From: Flammula alnicola
Taxonomy: Eukaryota > Basidiomycota > Agaricomycetes > Agaricales > Strophariaceae
Assembly: GCA_015499995.1 (NCBI GenBank)
Contig: JADNRV010000011.1
Location: forward strand, 434,001 to 498,000
Length of the DNA stretch: 64,000 nt
Reading direction: 5' to 3'
Shown here: positions 11,213 to 22,389 of the stretch, in pieces
How positions within the stretch are numbered: the stretch's first letter is position 1
Layout: each line of letters starts with the position of its first letter
Notes under the pieces: generated by a model
Told to the model about the DNA's origin: nothing
What the model saw: only the letters and a program-made list of their open reading frames with translations
Databases searched by the model: none
Made by a program: the position numbers and the translations under genes

Positions 11213-12060
11213 ATGATGCGCTTCACAACGTTGGAGAAAGTAACCACGAAGGAACGAGACCATACAAACCGCAAGCTCGTGCAGACCCCGGAATATTTCG
11301 GCTCCGATGATCTCAAGGAGGCGCTTAACCACTTGTTCACACCCGACGTGCTGCATATCCGTCGTAGAGAGACGACCGGATTCATTGGCAGCGGCAGCAA
11401 GCGTGCTTCGCGAGAGAGCCTTGAAAGCTGCTGTTCAACATCTCGAGGAGGATTTTGTCGTCGACATTGTCGGAACGGGTGGTGATGGATCCAACTTGTC
11501 CAATATGAGCACAACGGCCGCGATCGTAGCTGCTGGAGCAAGCGCCAGGGTAATCAAGGTATGCATTCAATTTTCCATATGTTATCTCATCATGTACTAA
11601 TCTCATTAATACCAGCATGGCAGTCGAGCATCAACATCCTCCTCGGGTTTTGCAGATCTCCTAGAGTCACTGTACTGTCTCTTCACCGCGTCTACACCAG
11701 GAACGCCTATGCCCATCCCACATATTCCCTTTACCTTCATCCTCGCACCCCATTATCACCCCGCCATGGCTTCCATTGCACCCTGCCGCGATGCTCTGCC
11801 GTTCTGCACCATGTTCAACGTTCTTGGACCCCTCATTAACCCCGCTCGTCCATGGGGCATGGTACTCGGGTTGCAGAGCCGAGATTGGGCCAACATTTGC
11901 TCTTTCCTTGAGTCAAGGAGGTGTTGAGTGTGTGTGTGGTTTTGAACGGCTCGATGAGAACGGCTGTCAATTGTGGTCTATCGATATCCCGGCCACAGCT
12001 TCAATAACTCCTCGTCTCCGCATCAGTTTATGCGATTGCAGTGCAAGGCAGTGTAACTAG
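11213..12060 (+). pseudogene. Anthranilate phosphoribosyltransferase (trpD/TRP4) pseudogene, copy 1
   Basis: Anthranilate phosphoribosyltransferase joins anthranilate to PRPP in tryptophan synthesis. Diagnostic pieces are present: TPEYFGSDDLKEALNHLFTP, VDIVGTGGDG (the PRPP-binding glycine loop), NMSTTAAIVAAGASARVIK, and after an intron at about 11560-11616 HGSRASTSSSGSADLLESL and FILAPHYHPAMASIAP. It is broken in at least three ways: a 36-base deletion at about 11356 removing 12 residues, a one-base insertion just after it (RRE to DSLAAAASVL is out of frame), and a frameshift near 11868. Similarity to the family stops after about FERLDE, so the C-terminal third of the normal protein is missing. 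Copy 2 lies at 55923-56794 and shares the insertion and the truncation point. Confidence 0.85.
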
Positions 12061-12296
12061 ATATTAATTTCAAGCCTTCGAACTCTACAGTATTTCCATT
12101 TGACAGAATAAAACCACGCAGTAGGCGCGTAGTATTGTAGGCTGGTAGCGCACATGCAATCCGTGTGGTGTGGTAGCATATGCGATCCGCGAGGCTGGCT
12201 TGCGAGGGTGGTCAGTTCTACCTGCCACCGTCTGCCGCTCCATTGAATCTCAATACTAAACATAAACTGCTCGAGCCGCCACATTGCAGGTAAAAC

Positions 12297-12550
12297 ATAT
12301 GCCACGAGGTTATCATGCTGTGAGCATGCCATTGAAGATTTAGAATGGCAGCCCGAAGCGTTTATATTTATCACGAAAGCTGTATACTATGATGCCCAGC
12401 GCTTCCGCTCTTTTGAATCTCAATAACAGGAGCTTACAGCACCGCCTGGCCCCCGATTGCAGCTATAGTTGTATATAAGCGCGATGAAACGCTTAGCGTA
12501 CAGCTTTCGTGCTAAAATTAAACGCCTCAAGGTGCAATTCTCAACGCTTC
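12297..12550. repeat. Imperfect inverted repeat upstream of TPR-CHAT gene 1
   Basis: Two arms of about 60 bp, at about 12328-12390 (minus) and 12486-12550 (plus), share ACAGCTTTCGTG and a TTTAAACGC-like block in opposite orientation, enclosing about 100 bp. Because it lies just upstream of the TPR-CHAT start it may shape transcription, or it may be a relic of a small terminal-inverted-repeat element. In arm 2 the equivalent arms are in direct orientation (55390-55670). Confidence 0.6.
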
Positions 12551-12607
12551 AAGCCGACTGGCTTACTTAAACTCATTCTTCCATTTCGACCTCGACAACA
12601 CTTAGCT

Positions 12608-15600
12608 ATGCCACATTCACCTTCCAACCAAAATCCTAATTCAATATTCCATCCATACGGAAGGCCTGCGTCTCATATCTCGGAAGCTCAGGTTTGCGTC
12701 ATGCATTTTCAGAACTAGTTCTATGTCATTTTTAACAATTTACAAGATACAGGCGTCAGGCGGCGAAAATAGCGATATAGATTCAGCTTCACAAGAGAAC
12801 TATGATGAACCTCGAGTACGTCCTTTATTACAGTTAATAGTATATACATCACGATCTAACAAAGACTAGGTAACAAACGGCAGTGCAACTGAATGTGCAA
12901 CAGAAGTCGATGAAAATTCTTTCGTAAAAGATGTATGTAAGCAACATGAAGTCCTGTCCCGTTGCAAGATCGTGATCTACATGGCAGGATCAGATCGAAG
13001 GTCATGAAGACGATGAAAACATCGATATTGCCATCTCACTCATAGCAGAATGCAAGGCACAGCTATCGCTTCCGAATCTCAACAATGTTGTCTTTCTGTT
13101 CCGTCAACTTCTCGATGACCACCCAACGACTCGCCCATTCCACACCGATGCTATGCGCGGTCTGGCCTCTGCATTGGGTGTTAGATTCATGTACACCAAT
13201 CAGATAAACGATCTAGAAGAATCCCTTATTCTTCGTGGCCAGATAATGGAGTCTTTGATAAGTGTTCAAGGTACAAGTGGAGTAAGTGCTATTGATTTTC
13301 AAAGAAAGAAATATTTGCTCACAGAAAACGCAGTCGAGTTTCGTTTTCTGTGACTGGGACAGCGTTGATGCGCACGGCCTGATGCAAATGACGAAAGGAT
13401 TTCTTGCCGATTTCCAAAAGTCGCCTGATCTTGACACTATAAACTCGATTGTTCACCTTTTACAAAGGTCCCTTGCGCGTCATCCCAACCCACATCCCAG
13501 GCGGTTCGCTGCATTGACGACTCTCGCTGATGGACTATACGCCCGGTTTCACCATTGCGACACTATGGCTGACCTGAACAATGCAATCTCTTGTCTAGAA
13601 GATGCTGCCAAATGTTGCACAGAGAGAGATTGGCAACAGTTAAACACACTCTGCCGGATTTGCTGTATGTTGGGAGCACGGTTTGACTCCATGAGGGACA
13701 TGCTCGATCTCAAAAGGGCTTTCGCCAGTTTTATAGATGCGAATCCTCAAGAGACAGAGGCGTCCGAAGGTGCCCTGGCACAGGTTGAATTCGCGAACAA
13801 GCTTCAAGACGAGTTCGGCAAATCAGGTAACATGGATGATCTAAACACTGCAGTAGCGCTTTACCGTGAGGGAATCACAGAGCTCCCTGCTAGCAGTCAT
13901 AATTATGTGGTTACTTTAAATAATCTCGCAAATGCCGTGGCGACCAGATTTGAGCAAGGAGGACAGAGAAGTGATCTCGACGAAGCCATTTCTCTCCACA
14001 GACAAGCTCTCGAGCTCCGACCTTCACCCCATCCGGATCGATCTGCCTCCCTCAACAATCTCGCAAGTGCACTAAAGACCCAATTTGAGCAAGGAGGCCA
14101 GAGAAGCGATCTTGATGAAGCAATTTCTCTCTACAGACAAGCTCTCGAGCTCCCCCCACCCCATCCCCTGCAATCTGCCTCCTTCGACAATCTCGCAAGT
14201 GCACTGTGGACCCGATTTGAGCAAGGAGGCCAGAGAAGTGATCTCGATGAAGCCATTTCCCTCCACAGACAAGCTCTCAAGCTCCGACCTTCACCCCATC
14301 GATCTGGCTCCCTCAGCAATCTCGCAAATGCACTGTTGACCCGATTTCAGCAAGGAGGACAGAGAAGTGATCTCGATGAAGCTGTTTCTCTCTACAGACA
14401 AGCTCTCGAGCTCCGACCTTCACCCCATCCAGATCGATCTGCCTCCCTCAACAATCTCGCAAGTGCACTAAAGACCCGATTTGAGCAAGGAGGCCAGAGA
14501 GGTGATCTCGATGAAGCCATTTCCCTCTACAGACAAGCTCTCGAGCTCCTCCCTTCACCCCATCCCCTGCGATCTGCCTCCCTCAACAATCTCGCAAATG
14601 CACTAGAGACCCGATTTGAGCACGGAGGCCAGAGAAGGGATGATGTCGATGAAGCCATTTCTCTCTACAGACAAGCTCTCGAGCTCCGACCTTCACCCCA
14701 TCCCCGTCGATATGGCTCCCTCAGCAACCTCGCAAATGCACTAAAGACCCGATTTGAGCAAGGAGGCCAGAGAAGTGATCTCGACGAAGCCATTTCTCTC
14801 CACAGACAAGCTCTCGAGCTCCGACCTTCACCCCATCCGTTGCGATCTAGTGTCCTCAACAATCTCGCAAGTGCACTGTGGACCCGATTTGAGCAAGGAG
14901 GCCAGAGAAGTGACGTCGATGAAGCCATTTCTCTCTACAGACAAGCTCTCGAGCTCCGACCTTCATCCCATCCGCTGCGATCTGGCATCCTCAACAATCT
15001 CGCAAGTGCACTGTGGACCCGATTTGAGCAAGGAGGACAGAGACGTGATCTCGACGAAGCCATTTCTCTCCACAGACAAGCTCTCAAGCTCCTCCCTTCA
15101 CCTCATCCGGATCGATCTGCCTCCCTCAACAACCTCGCAAATGCACTAAAGACCCGATTTGAGCAAGGAGGCCAGAGAAATGATCTTGATGAAGCCATTC
15201 CTCTTCACAGACAAGCCCTCGAGCTCCGACCTTCACCCCATCCAGATCGATCTGCCTCCCTCAACAATCTCGCAAGTGCACTAAAGACCCAATTTGAGCA
15301 AGGAGGCGAGAGAAGTGATCTCGATGAAGTCATTTCTCTCCACAGACAAGCTCTTGAGCTCCGACCTTCACCCCATCCGGATCGATCCACCTCCTTCGCC
15401 GCCTTAGGGGACATCCTTGTTGACGCTCACTCCTTGACTGATAGAAATTCAGATTTTTTGGAGCAAGCCATGTGTTCATTCTCCGCTGCTACGCAATGTC
15501 TATCTCAACCGCCATCTAGACGTCTCAACATTGCAAAATCGTGGATACGTCATGCAGATAACCACCAGCATATTCATGCAATTGACGCTTACGACGCTGC

Positions 15601-17296
15601 CTTGCAGGCTTTACCCCAATTAGCTGCTCTTAGCTTCAGTTTACAATCACGCCAGGAAGCGTTGAGCGCCGGCAGCGATGGTTTAGCGCGGGATGCATCA
15701 AGATGCGCTATTCGAGCTGGAGATTTGGTCAAGGCAGTAGAGTTTCTCGAAGCAGGACGAAGCATTTTCTGGTCACAGTCCCTATCACTCCGCTCTCCTT
15801 TCGACCAACTCCGCGATATCGAACCGCAACTCGCAGATAAGCTACGACATATTGCAGATGCACTCGAGCTTGGCTCCCATCGCGACATTTCGGCCGATAT
15901 TTCAGATAATCGGAGGAAATTATCCCGAGATCAAGAAGCGTCCCGACTGAATCGCCTTAACGAAGAATGGGCGAACGGTATCGATGAAGTCAGAAAATTG
16001 AAGGGATTTGAGGATTTTCTACGCCCCCGCCGTTTTTCGGAGTTACAACGTGCTGCCTCAGAGTACCCTGTGGTCATTCTAGTGGCGAACAATGATGGTA
16101 GCCACTGCCTGATCTTGACATCAACTACCATTCAGCACATCGATCTCCCAAGGTTACCCACTCGCAGGTTGCAGGACCTCGTCCGGCTCGTACAAGTCGC
16201 TGTCTCAGAATCGACAGTCTCATTCTCTTCCGTTGAAAGGGTTATGGAAGATCTAGCTGTTCTTCTGGGGGAAAACCGCGCAGTGGAGCGTATGGTTCAT
16301 AAACTGGGATCCTCGGATGATGTTTTCAAACGTGTTTTGAGAATTCTGTGGAACGAAGTGGTAAAGCCTGTTGTCGATTTCCTCAAAATCGAGGTGAGTT
16401 GTGTCATCCGCGGTGAAGCATCAACCTACTCACACGATCGTAGAAATCCTGTTCAGGAGAACTGCCCATGTTGCAATGGTGCCCAACTGGACCCTTCACT
16501 TTTCTTCCGATCCATGCAGCTGGTTGCTACGATATCGAGTTATCCGGCGAATGTGCTTCCGATTACTTCGTCTCTTCCTATATACCAACCATAGGCGCGT
16601 TGCTTACCCACGATCCTGCTCCGTCAACCGAAACATTCAAGATGACGGTCGTCATTCAATCCACAGAGCTCCCTTCTACGAAAACTGAACTAAAAAACAT
16701 TGAAAAGCACGTATCCAGCGGCATGCTTAACAAATTGGGAGTTCCTGGCAAACCTGCTACGATTGAAGCAGTTGCTTCTTGTCTTTCGAATGCTTCCATA
16801 GTTCACTTCGCATGCCATGGGAAGCAAGACCGATTAAGACCACTTGATAGCGGACTCAAACTTGATGATGGGTTACTCCGAGTCTCGAGAATTATGCAGG
16901 AGACAATGCCAAATGGATCACTAGCCTTCCTCTGCGCTTGTGAGACGGGGAAGGGTGACGAAAACCTACCGGATGAGGCGATGAGCTTAGGTGCAAGCTT
17001 GCTCTTCTCTGGATTCCGTCGGGTTATTGCAACTATGTGGTAAGTTTGTTTTATGGCGTCGCTTTCTGGAACATAATTTCTGATACGATTATCATATCAG
17101 GGAAATGAGGGACGCAGACGGACCCACCATTGCAGATACCTTTTACGAAGAACTTTTCCGAGGTCCGGATGGAAAACCTGCTCTGGAGCCTGACATCACG
17201 AAGTCTGCTCGAGCCCTTTACCTTGCGGTCAATAAATTGCGTTCCCAGAATGTTTCTTTCCGCCGTTGGGTTCCCTTCATTCACATGGGCAAGTGA
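12608..17296 (+). CDS. TPR-CHAT protein 1 (tetratricopeptide repeats plus caspase-like CHAT protease)
   Basis: Exons 12608-12691, 12753-12815, 12870-12932, 12994-13281, 13334-16393, 16444-17039 and 17101-17296 give 1450 codons (1449 aa) with consistent phases. Residues 1-80 are an acidic, disordered leader (GRPASHISEAQ, then many E/D). Residues 90-350 are helical with TPR-like spacing. About 358-853 is an array of 11 near-identical TPR units of 43-46 residues built on LNNLANALKTRFEQGG and DLDEAISLHRQALELRPSPH. Helical repeats continue to about 1180, then a CHAT domain with VHFACHG (His about 1311) and FLCACETG (Cys about 1352), the expected catalytic pair. CHAT proteases are clan CD relatives of caspases and separase; TPR-CHAT proteins are expanded in Agaricomycetes and occur in bacterial defence. 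The substrate is unknown. The frame is intact and a close paralogue lies at 50592-55307. Confidence 0.92.
13912..15390 (+). repeat. Coding minisatellite: 11 TPR units of ~132 nt in TPR-CHAT gene 1
   Basis: Eleven tandem units, mostly 132-135 nt with one of 138, differ by only a few bases each and repeat blocks such as GAGCAAGGAGGCCAGAGAAG. Unit lengths stay multiples of three. Lengths vary at the PSPHP linker: one unit has lost two codons and another has gained one. Near-identity between units and divergence from flanking TPR-like helices point to recent amplification and homogenisation. Confidence 0.9.
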
Positions 17297-17422
17297 GATG
17301 GGTGTTGGTCCTTGTCACGACGTCAGACACGTTAGCGTTTAAGAAGCTTGAGGATATACTTCGTATATAAATATGGTTTACATACTTTTAATCCATATAT
17401 CAGAATAGTTTTCTCCAATCCC

Positions 17423-18017
17423 ACCTACATGTTATGGAGTAAGTCGCGGAAATGGGACTACGGGCAGCTGAGACAACTAGTGGGAATCGTGACTTCTGTA
17501 GGGTAGGACCTGGTAGGTCTAACCTAGCTTTTCATCAAAATGCTTCTGGTCGGAAACCAAACTAAGGGAAGAGTCATTTAGTTATGATAAACTGAACAGT
17601 TTCAAGGAAGGTGGTGGTCATCGAAGGCACCGTGGCTCTGCATCATCACAGTTATGGTACATAAGCTCGGAGCAAGCCCCTTCGGCAAAAAGGCAGCCTT
17701 TTTTGCGGCGCGGTTACAATTTCTGTCAAAATCTGCACCGGCACCACTCTAAAGGCAGAGTATTTTCATTGTATGTGACAGTTGAGCTTGAGCAAGCCGT
17801 AGAGAAAGGTGAATTTTCATCATATATGACATGAGAACTTGGGAAAGACGCAGAGGAATTAAGCGAGGTGTAGCCAGTAGCCTGGAGTGTTGTAGTTAAA
17901 CTTAAAAAGATGGTGATAGAGTACGGTCAGAAGGAAAGGAATGTGATTGGGACTGTGGGACACTATGTACAGCATTAGTCGGCCATTTTTGAAGGAAATT
18001 TAGCGAGACACTAGCCT
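17423..18017. other. Non-coding stretch downstream of TPR-CHAT gene 1
   Basis: I see no gene. It lies between the end of duplication arm 1 and repeat R1 copy 2. A TTTTCAT...TGTATGTGACA-like motif recurs at about 17763 and 17815, too short to interpret. Confidence 0.4.
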
Positions 18018-18219
18018 TAGCGCTTCTTGTCGGGGCAAGACGCGCTGGAAATTCTGGCCTTGTCCGACTCAATTGACCACGAAAACTTTCAAACGGCGAA
18101 CGCGTATTGTATTTGAATTGTCAAAGGCTGCCCCACGTAACAGAATGACGGCCATACTAGATTCTAGTGTTTGCTGATGATTAAGAAATTGCTAGGTATC
18201 CGACAGTCACCGAATTGTC
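18018..18219 (+). repeat. Dispersed repeat R1, copy 2
   Basis: Same orientation as copy 1 at 9157-9389, about 30 bases shorter. Both copies retain a minus-strand reading that ends CRIPSNFLIISKH or YRIPSNFLIISKH, so R1 may include the 3' end of the unknown gene at 9324-10206. The two R1 copies bracket duplication arm 1 at about 1-kb distance on each side. Confidence 0.85.
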
Positions 18220-20055
18220 TATAGTCGGAAGCAAGATAGCAAGCACCGACGATGACCTCCAACAGTCTTAGGTGGCACTGCTTGTGTCTGGCGCAAGGTG
18301 CTTCGCGCAGTCATCTGTAGCGCCCTTCTCCTTCTCCCAGACTACGAGCTCGCACTTGACATTTGTACCCTGGCGATTGCTGCACTGCGCGAATTCGTAA
18401 TCCTCCTTGCATCTAGAGTGAAGGGTTTCGGGTGTTGGATGGAACAAGATTAACCGATGGATGAGCTGGGGTTGTTGAGCACGGAGAAGACGATGGAAAG
18501 GATGATGCATGAAGCCTAGTGCTAGTAAGTAGTTGTTCAACGACCCTCCACCGAGGCAACGTCATATGTTGCGGGAGATGGCCTTGCGGGATTGGTGCGT
18601 CAATGGGGTGCAATTTTGGTAATCAATCTCTTCAGCGACCGGGAACTTGAAGTCTGACCAGGCAAGATATGTGACACAGCCCTTGACATGTCGACTAGAT
18701 TTACGCAGGCTCCAGCTATTAGCCTTGAAATGAAATGCTGGGATGGATCGTCAAAGTGAAGGTATTTCAGGCGGTGAAATTTACCCAGAAGGTTATTTCG
18801 ACATTGTCCTTGAGAGTGAGAGTATCCTCGGGTACCTTGTTCGTGGATTCAAGTTGCAAGACCTCGATGAGTCGATATACTGTCGAAAACGGCAACTACG
18901 GGCCTTATAGAAAGGTTCTGGGAGGAGTACGGTTCATGCAGTTGTTCGAGACTGTAAAACGATCGGAATCCAGACAGCTTGCATTGAGTTCAAAAAGAAG
19001 ACCTCCATTCTGAGCCCTGCTCTCTGAAGGAGCCAGTGAGCGAGAACTCTAGAACATTACACTGTCCAGAGCTCATAGATGCCCTCAAAGTAGAATGTGC
19101 AGGTTATCGACCTTGGTTGGCTCTCGCTCGACTAGTCCGATGAAAGAAGCGTATGACGCCATCGCGTGGTCGAATTGTGACTTTGACTAGGCAAAGTCTA
19201 GCGATTCAGCCATGCCTCAATTCATGTCATGTCAGACAAGAGAATAGCATCAAACTCCTCCAGATCTTCAGATGCAGTCGAAAAGATAGGCTCCCGTAGA
19301 ACATTATTGTCTTAGAATCTAGACAAATGGACTGGCTCTGCCTTTGCCAGACAGTGAATCAAGACTCGAGCCAATGGATCCCTTTCCAGACTGCGCAGGT
19401 TGCATTAAATTCGCGGCAAGCCTTCGAATTCACGGAAACGTTCTATGCCTGGAATATTAACACATCTTTAAAGTAACACAGGTACAGGAAATCTCGAGCA
19501 CTTACAGGGAGCTGGAGGTGTTGATATCGGAGCAGCTGAAGTCAGGGTATAGACGCGTAAAACTCCATCCGAATCGGAACGCCGTAGTTTGCCTGGCTCC
19601 GCCAATATATGCGCCAGAATACCCACTTTGATGGGAGGGCCTTCCCAGAACAAGATTAGTTGTATCAACTGAATAGCACCCATATGGACGCGGTGTCCGT
19701 GATATTACCGGTATTCCGAACTTCAAGCTCGCCCAAGTTGCAGAACCCGAGTGATTTTGAATGTTATACCCGAGGATTAGGGCATTTACAGGAAGTTGGA
19801 GCTTGAGGCTAGCTAGGGCTGGCTGCGGCCTTGACGCAGAGGACTGAATGTTCGGAGTTCTGGGTAAGTTATTGCGCCATAAGGTTTGCGTGGCGTACCA
19901 CCGATAACAAAATCGAGTCATGATCGTGATTAGATAAGATATACGTTCGCATTAATTCGGCTTTTAGATTTTACATATATTTGCCGGGCTTTCTGAAATA
20001 TTAACTTCTTTACTTCTCTATTGCTACCTGTTCTCCCTACACATACACATAGAAC
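18220..20055. other. Gene-poor region upstream of aspartokinase
   Basis: No gene is convincing. The longest ORF is minus 19921-19502 (139 aa, beginning MTRFCYRWYATQTLWRN); it lacks recognisable motifs and splice partners. A minus ORF at 18540-18268 ends in a cysteine-containing, polar sequence that could be an exon of a small protein. The last 100 bases upstream of 20056 should be the aspartokinase promoter. Confidence 0.4.
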
Positions 20056-22389
20056 ATGTCTACACCCTCACCGTCGTCCTCGAGGTCATCTTCGCCTCCC
20101 AAAACACCTCCCAATCTGCACCAGAACAGTATTGACCCAGACGCTAAATGGCTTGTTCAAAAGTTCGGAGGAACAAGTGTTGGAAAATTTGCTGTAAAGA
20201 TTGCAGAGGATGTCGTCTCGTACGTGGCCTCTTTTCGATGATTAAGTCATTAATAAGCCAAAATCTTGCCTTGAATTTCAACTTCATCCAGTAACTACAT
20301 CGATAACCACAAAGTTGCTATTGTCTGCTCGGCTCGTTCGGGGTCTACCAAGGCACTCGGAACGACCAACCTTCTTCTGCGTGCAGCTTCAGAGGCTCTC
20401 CAACGGACAAAACCCGCCGGATCTTCGGCATCGGGGACAGCCACGCCTCTCACAAGGAGCTTGTTTGGTGCTGGACGCAATGGAAACAACGGAAGGGATC
20501 ATAGTCAGAGCCCACCGACGAGTCCCAAGAGCAGGAGTCGGTCATCACGACCGTCGTCCCCTCAGCCACTATTTGGCTTCACCCCTCTCAACGAACAGAA
20601 CAGTGCGGAGACTCAGCCAGAGTTCTACGTAACGGTCGACCTCATACGTCGAGAGCACATTACAGCAGCCCGCGAGTCCATACGCGATCCTGAGCTGCTG
20701 ACGGAACTGGAAGAGGAGATCGAGAGAGACTGCGAATGGCTTCGCAGCTTCCTCTTTGCAGCAAAAGTATGTCTTCCCACAACACTTTTCTTTTGAGCAT
20801 TATTTGACTACTGTTTCCTCATCACGATTTTCTGCCATTCTGGTTAGATCATCGACGAAATTTCTCCACGGTCGAGAGATAATATCATAGGATTGGGCGA
20901 GAGGCTCGCGTGCAAATTTATGACCGCGGTTCTCCGTGATCAGGTCCGTTGTTTTATTTATAGCTCATAATGGAAATAATTCAAGATTTCATAGGGTATC
21001 GACGCTGAATACGTGTCATTAGAGGACATCGTGCCTCCATATGAAGGCGAAATTGTTCCTGAGAAAGCCCTTCCGCAGGAATTCTACGACAACCTCGCTG
21101 TTGCTCTGGGCGAACGCCTGCGGGAGTGCGGTGCTCGGGTGCCAGTTGTAACTGGTTTCTTTGGTCCTATACCTGGCTCTCTCCTACGCCAAGTTGGACG
21201 TGGCTATACAGATCTATGTTCTGCCCTTCTCGCTGTAGGCCTCGAAGCGTCCGAATTGCAGATTTGGAAGGAGGTGGATGGAATATTCACTGCCGACCCC
21301 CGTAAAGTGCCGACTGCACGCTTGATTTCGGTCATTTCACCAGACGAGGCGGCAGAGTTGACATACTACGGCAGCGAGGTAGTGCATCCGTTTACTATGG
21401 AGCAGGCTATCCGCCAGAAAATCCCCATCCGCATCAAGAACGTGGAGAACCCTCGCGGAGGTGGTACCGTCATCCACCCAGACCCCGATTCAGACATATC
21501 ATCCGCCTCCTCACTCACTCAGTCATACCCGAACCTACCTCGCTCAAGTCCCTTCACGATCTCGCACTAGCCACAGAGGACTCGCAGCGCAAACGCCTTC
21601 CAACGGCTGTTACCATCAAAGAGCATGTAGTCGTGCTGAACATCAATTCGAACAGGAAAAGTGTTAGCCATGGGTTCTTGGCAGGTATCTTTGGTATCCT
21701 TGATAGATTTGGTGTCGTGGTCGATTTGATCAGCACCAGTGAGGTGCATGTCAGTATGGCGATCGGTGACGGGTTGCCTAAGAAGGTCTTGGATCGCTTG
21801 GTCAAAGAATTGAAGACGAATGGATCCGTATGTTTTCTTGCCTAGAGGGTTTTCCTCCCTCCATCATCTCCGAGGCAACGCTAAATCGCTTATCTGTATT
21901 TCTAGGTCTCCGTCCACACCGATATGGCCATCCTGTCGCTGGTGGGGAAGCAGATGCGCAATATGCTCGGAATAGCGGGACGCATGTTCACGACGCTTGC
22001 GCAGGGCAATGTTAATATCGAGATGATCTCGCAAGGAGCGAGCGAGATTAACATATCCTGCGTCATCGACGAGCGCGATGCGGTCAAGGCGCTGAATCTT
22101 ATCCACCAAAGTTGTTTGCAGATAAAGCCGGAGGGTGCTCGAGGCAGAGGTCAGCTTCTTTCTCATTTTCATTTTCTCTATGAACAGAGAGTTACATCTT
22201 GCATTTACTGATTTGTTCATAGTAGGTCCTGGTTGTTCTGAAGGTGCCAAAAAAACAAACACAGAAATAAAGGAATCAGCATGCAAGATATATACACATC
22301 TAGATGCCAATATTTCCATTTCAAATGAGCTTCTTGGGATTCTCCAGCTAACATCCGCTGGATTTGCTTGTGAATTTTCTATTTCGTAA
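20056..22389 (+). CDS. HOM3: Aspartokinase (aspartate kinase), with a frameshift
   Basis: Phosphorylates aspartate, the first step toward threonine, methionine and homoserine. Exons 20056-20219, 20292-20766, 20848-20943, 20995-21827, 21906-22149 and about 22223-22389. The N-terminus has a serine-rich leader then VQKFGGTSVGK, the kinase signature; CSARSGSTKALGTTNLLL follows, with a Ser/Pro/Gly-rich insertion at about 85-130. VVTGFFGPIPGSLLRQVGRG and IWKEVDGIFTADPRKVP mark the catalytic core. Two ACT domains follow (VVVLNINSNRKSVSHGF and VSVHTDMAILSLVGKQMRN), the usual site of threonine feedback. Between core and ACT domains, at about 21520-21543, the frame slips by one base: NLPRSSPF must become LKSLHDLALATED. 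The C-terminus may also be off by one base near 22230, since the neighbouring frame stops at once as WLF whereas the printed frame runs about 50 residues further. Confidence 0.88.

Larger units (their letters stand above)
10084..17422 (+). repeat. Large inverted duplication, arm 1
   Basis: This arm matches 50463-57497 on the opposite strand. The shared order is the 5' part of an unknown gene, a spacer with a two-copy 80-bp repeat, a trpD pseudogene, a hairpin-like repeat, a TPR-CHAT gene and about 120 nt of its 3' flank. Similarity ends near CAGAATAGTTTTCTCCAATC on one side and inside the unknown gene on the other. Identity is high in coding parts, with indels scattered in the spacers. Confidence 0.92.

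Noticed and set aside
11213..11600. trpD copy 1 as a working tryptophan gene
   Set aside because: It has a 36-base deletion, a shifted frame before the PRPP loop and no C-terminal third.
12297..12550. Inverted repeat as an intact MITE or DNA transposon
   Set aside because: The arms are imperfect, I see no clear target-site duplication, and the equivalent arms in the other duplication copy are in direct orientation.
13912..15390. Regular direct repeats that could suggest a CRISPR array
   Set aside because: Units are ~132 nt, contiguous with no unique spacers, keep a multiple of three and encode TPR helices in one open frame; the organism is a fungus.
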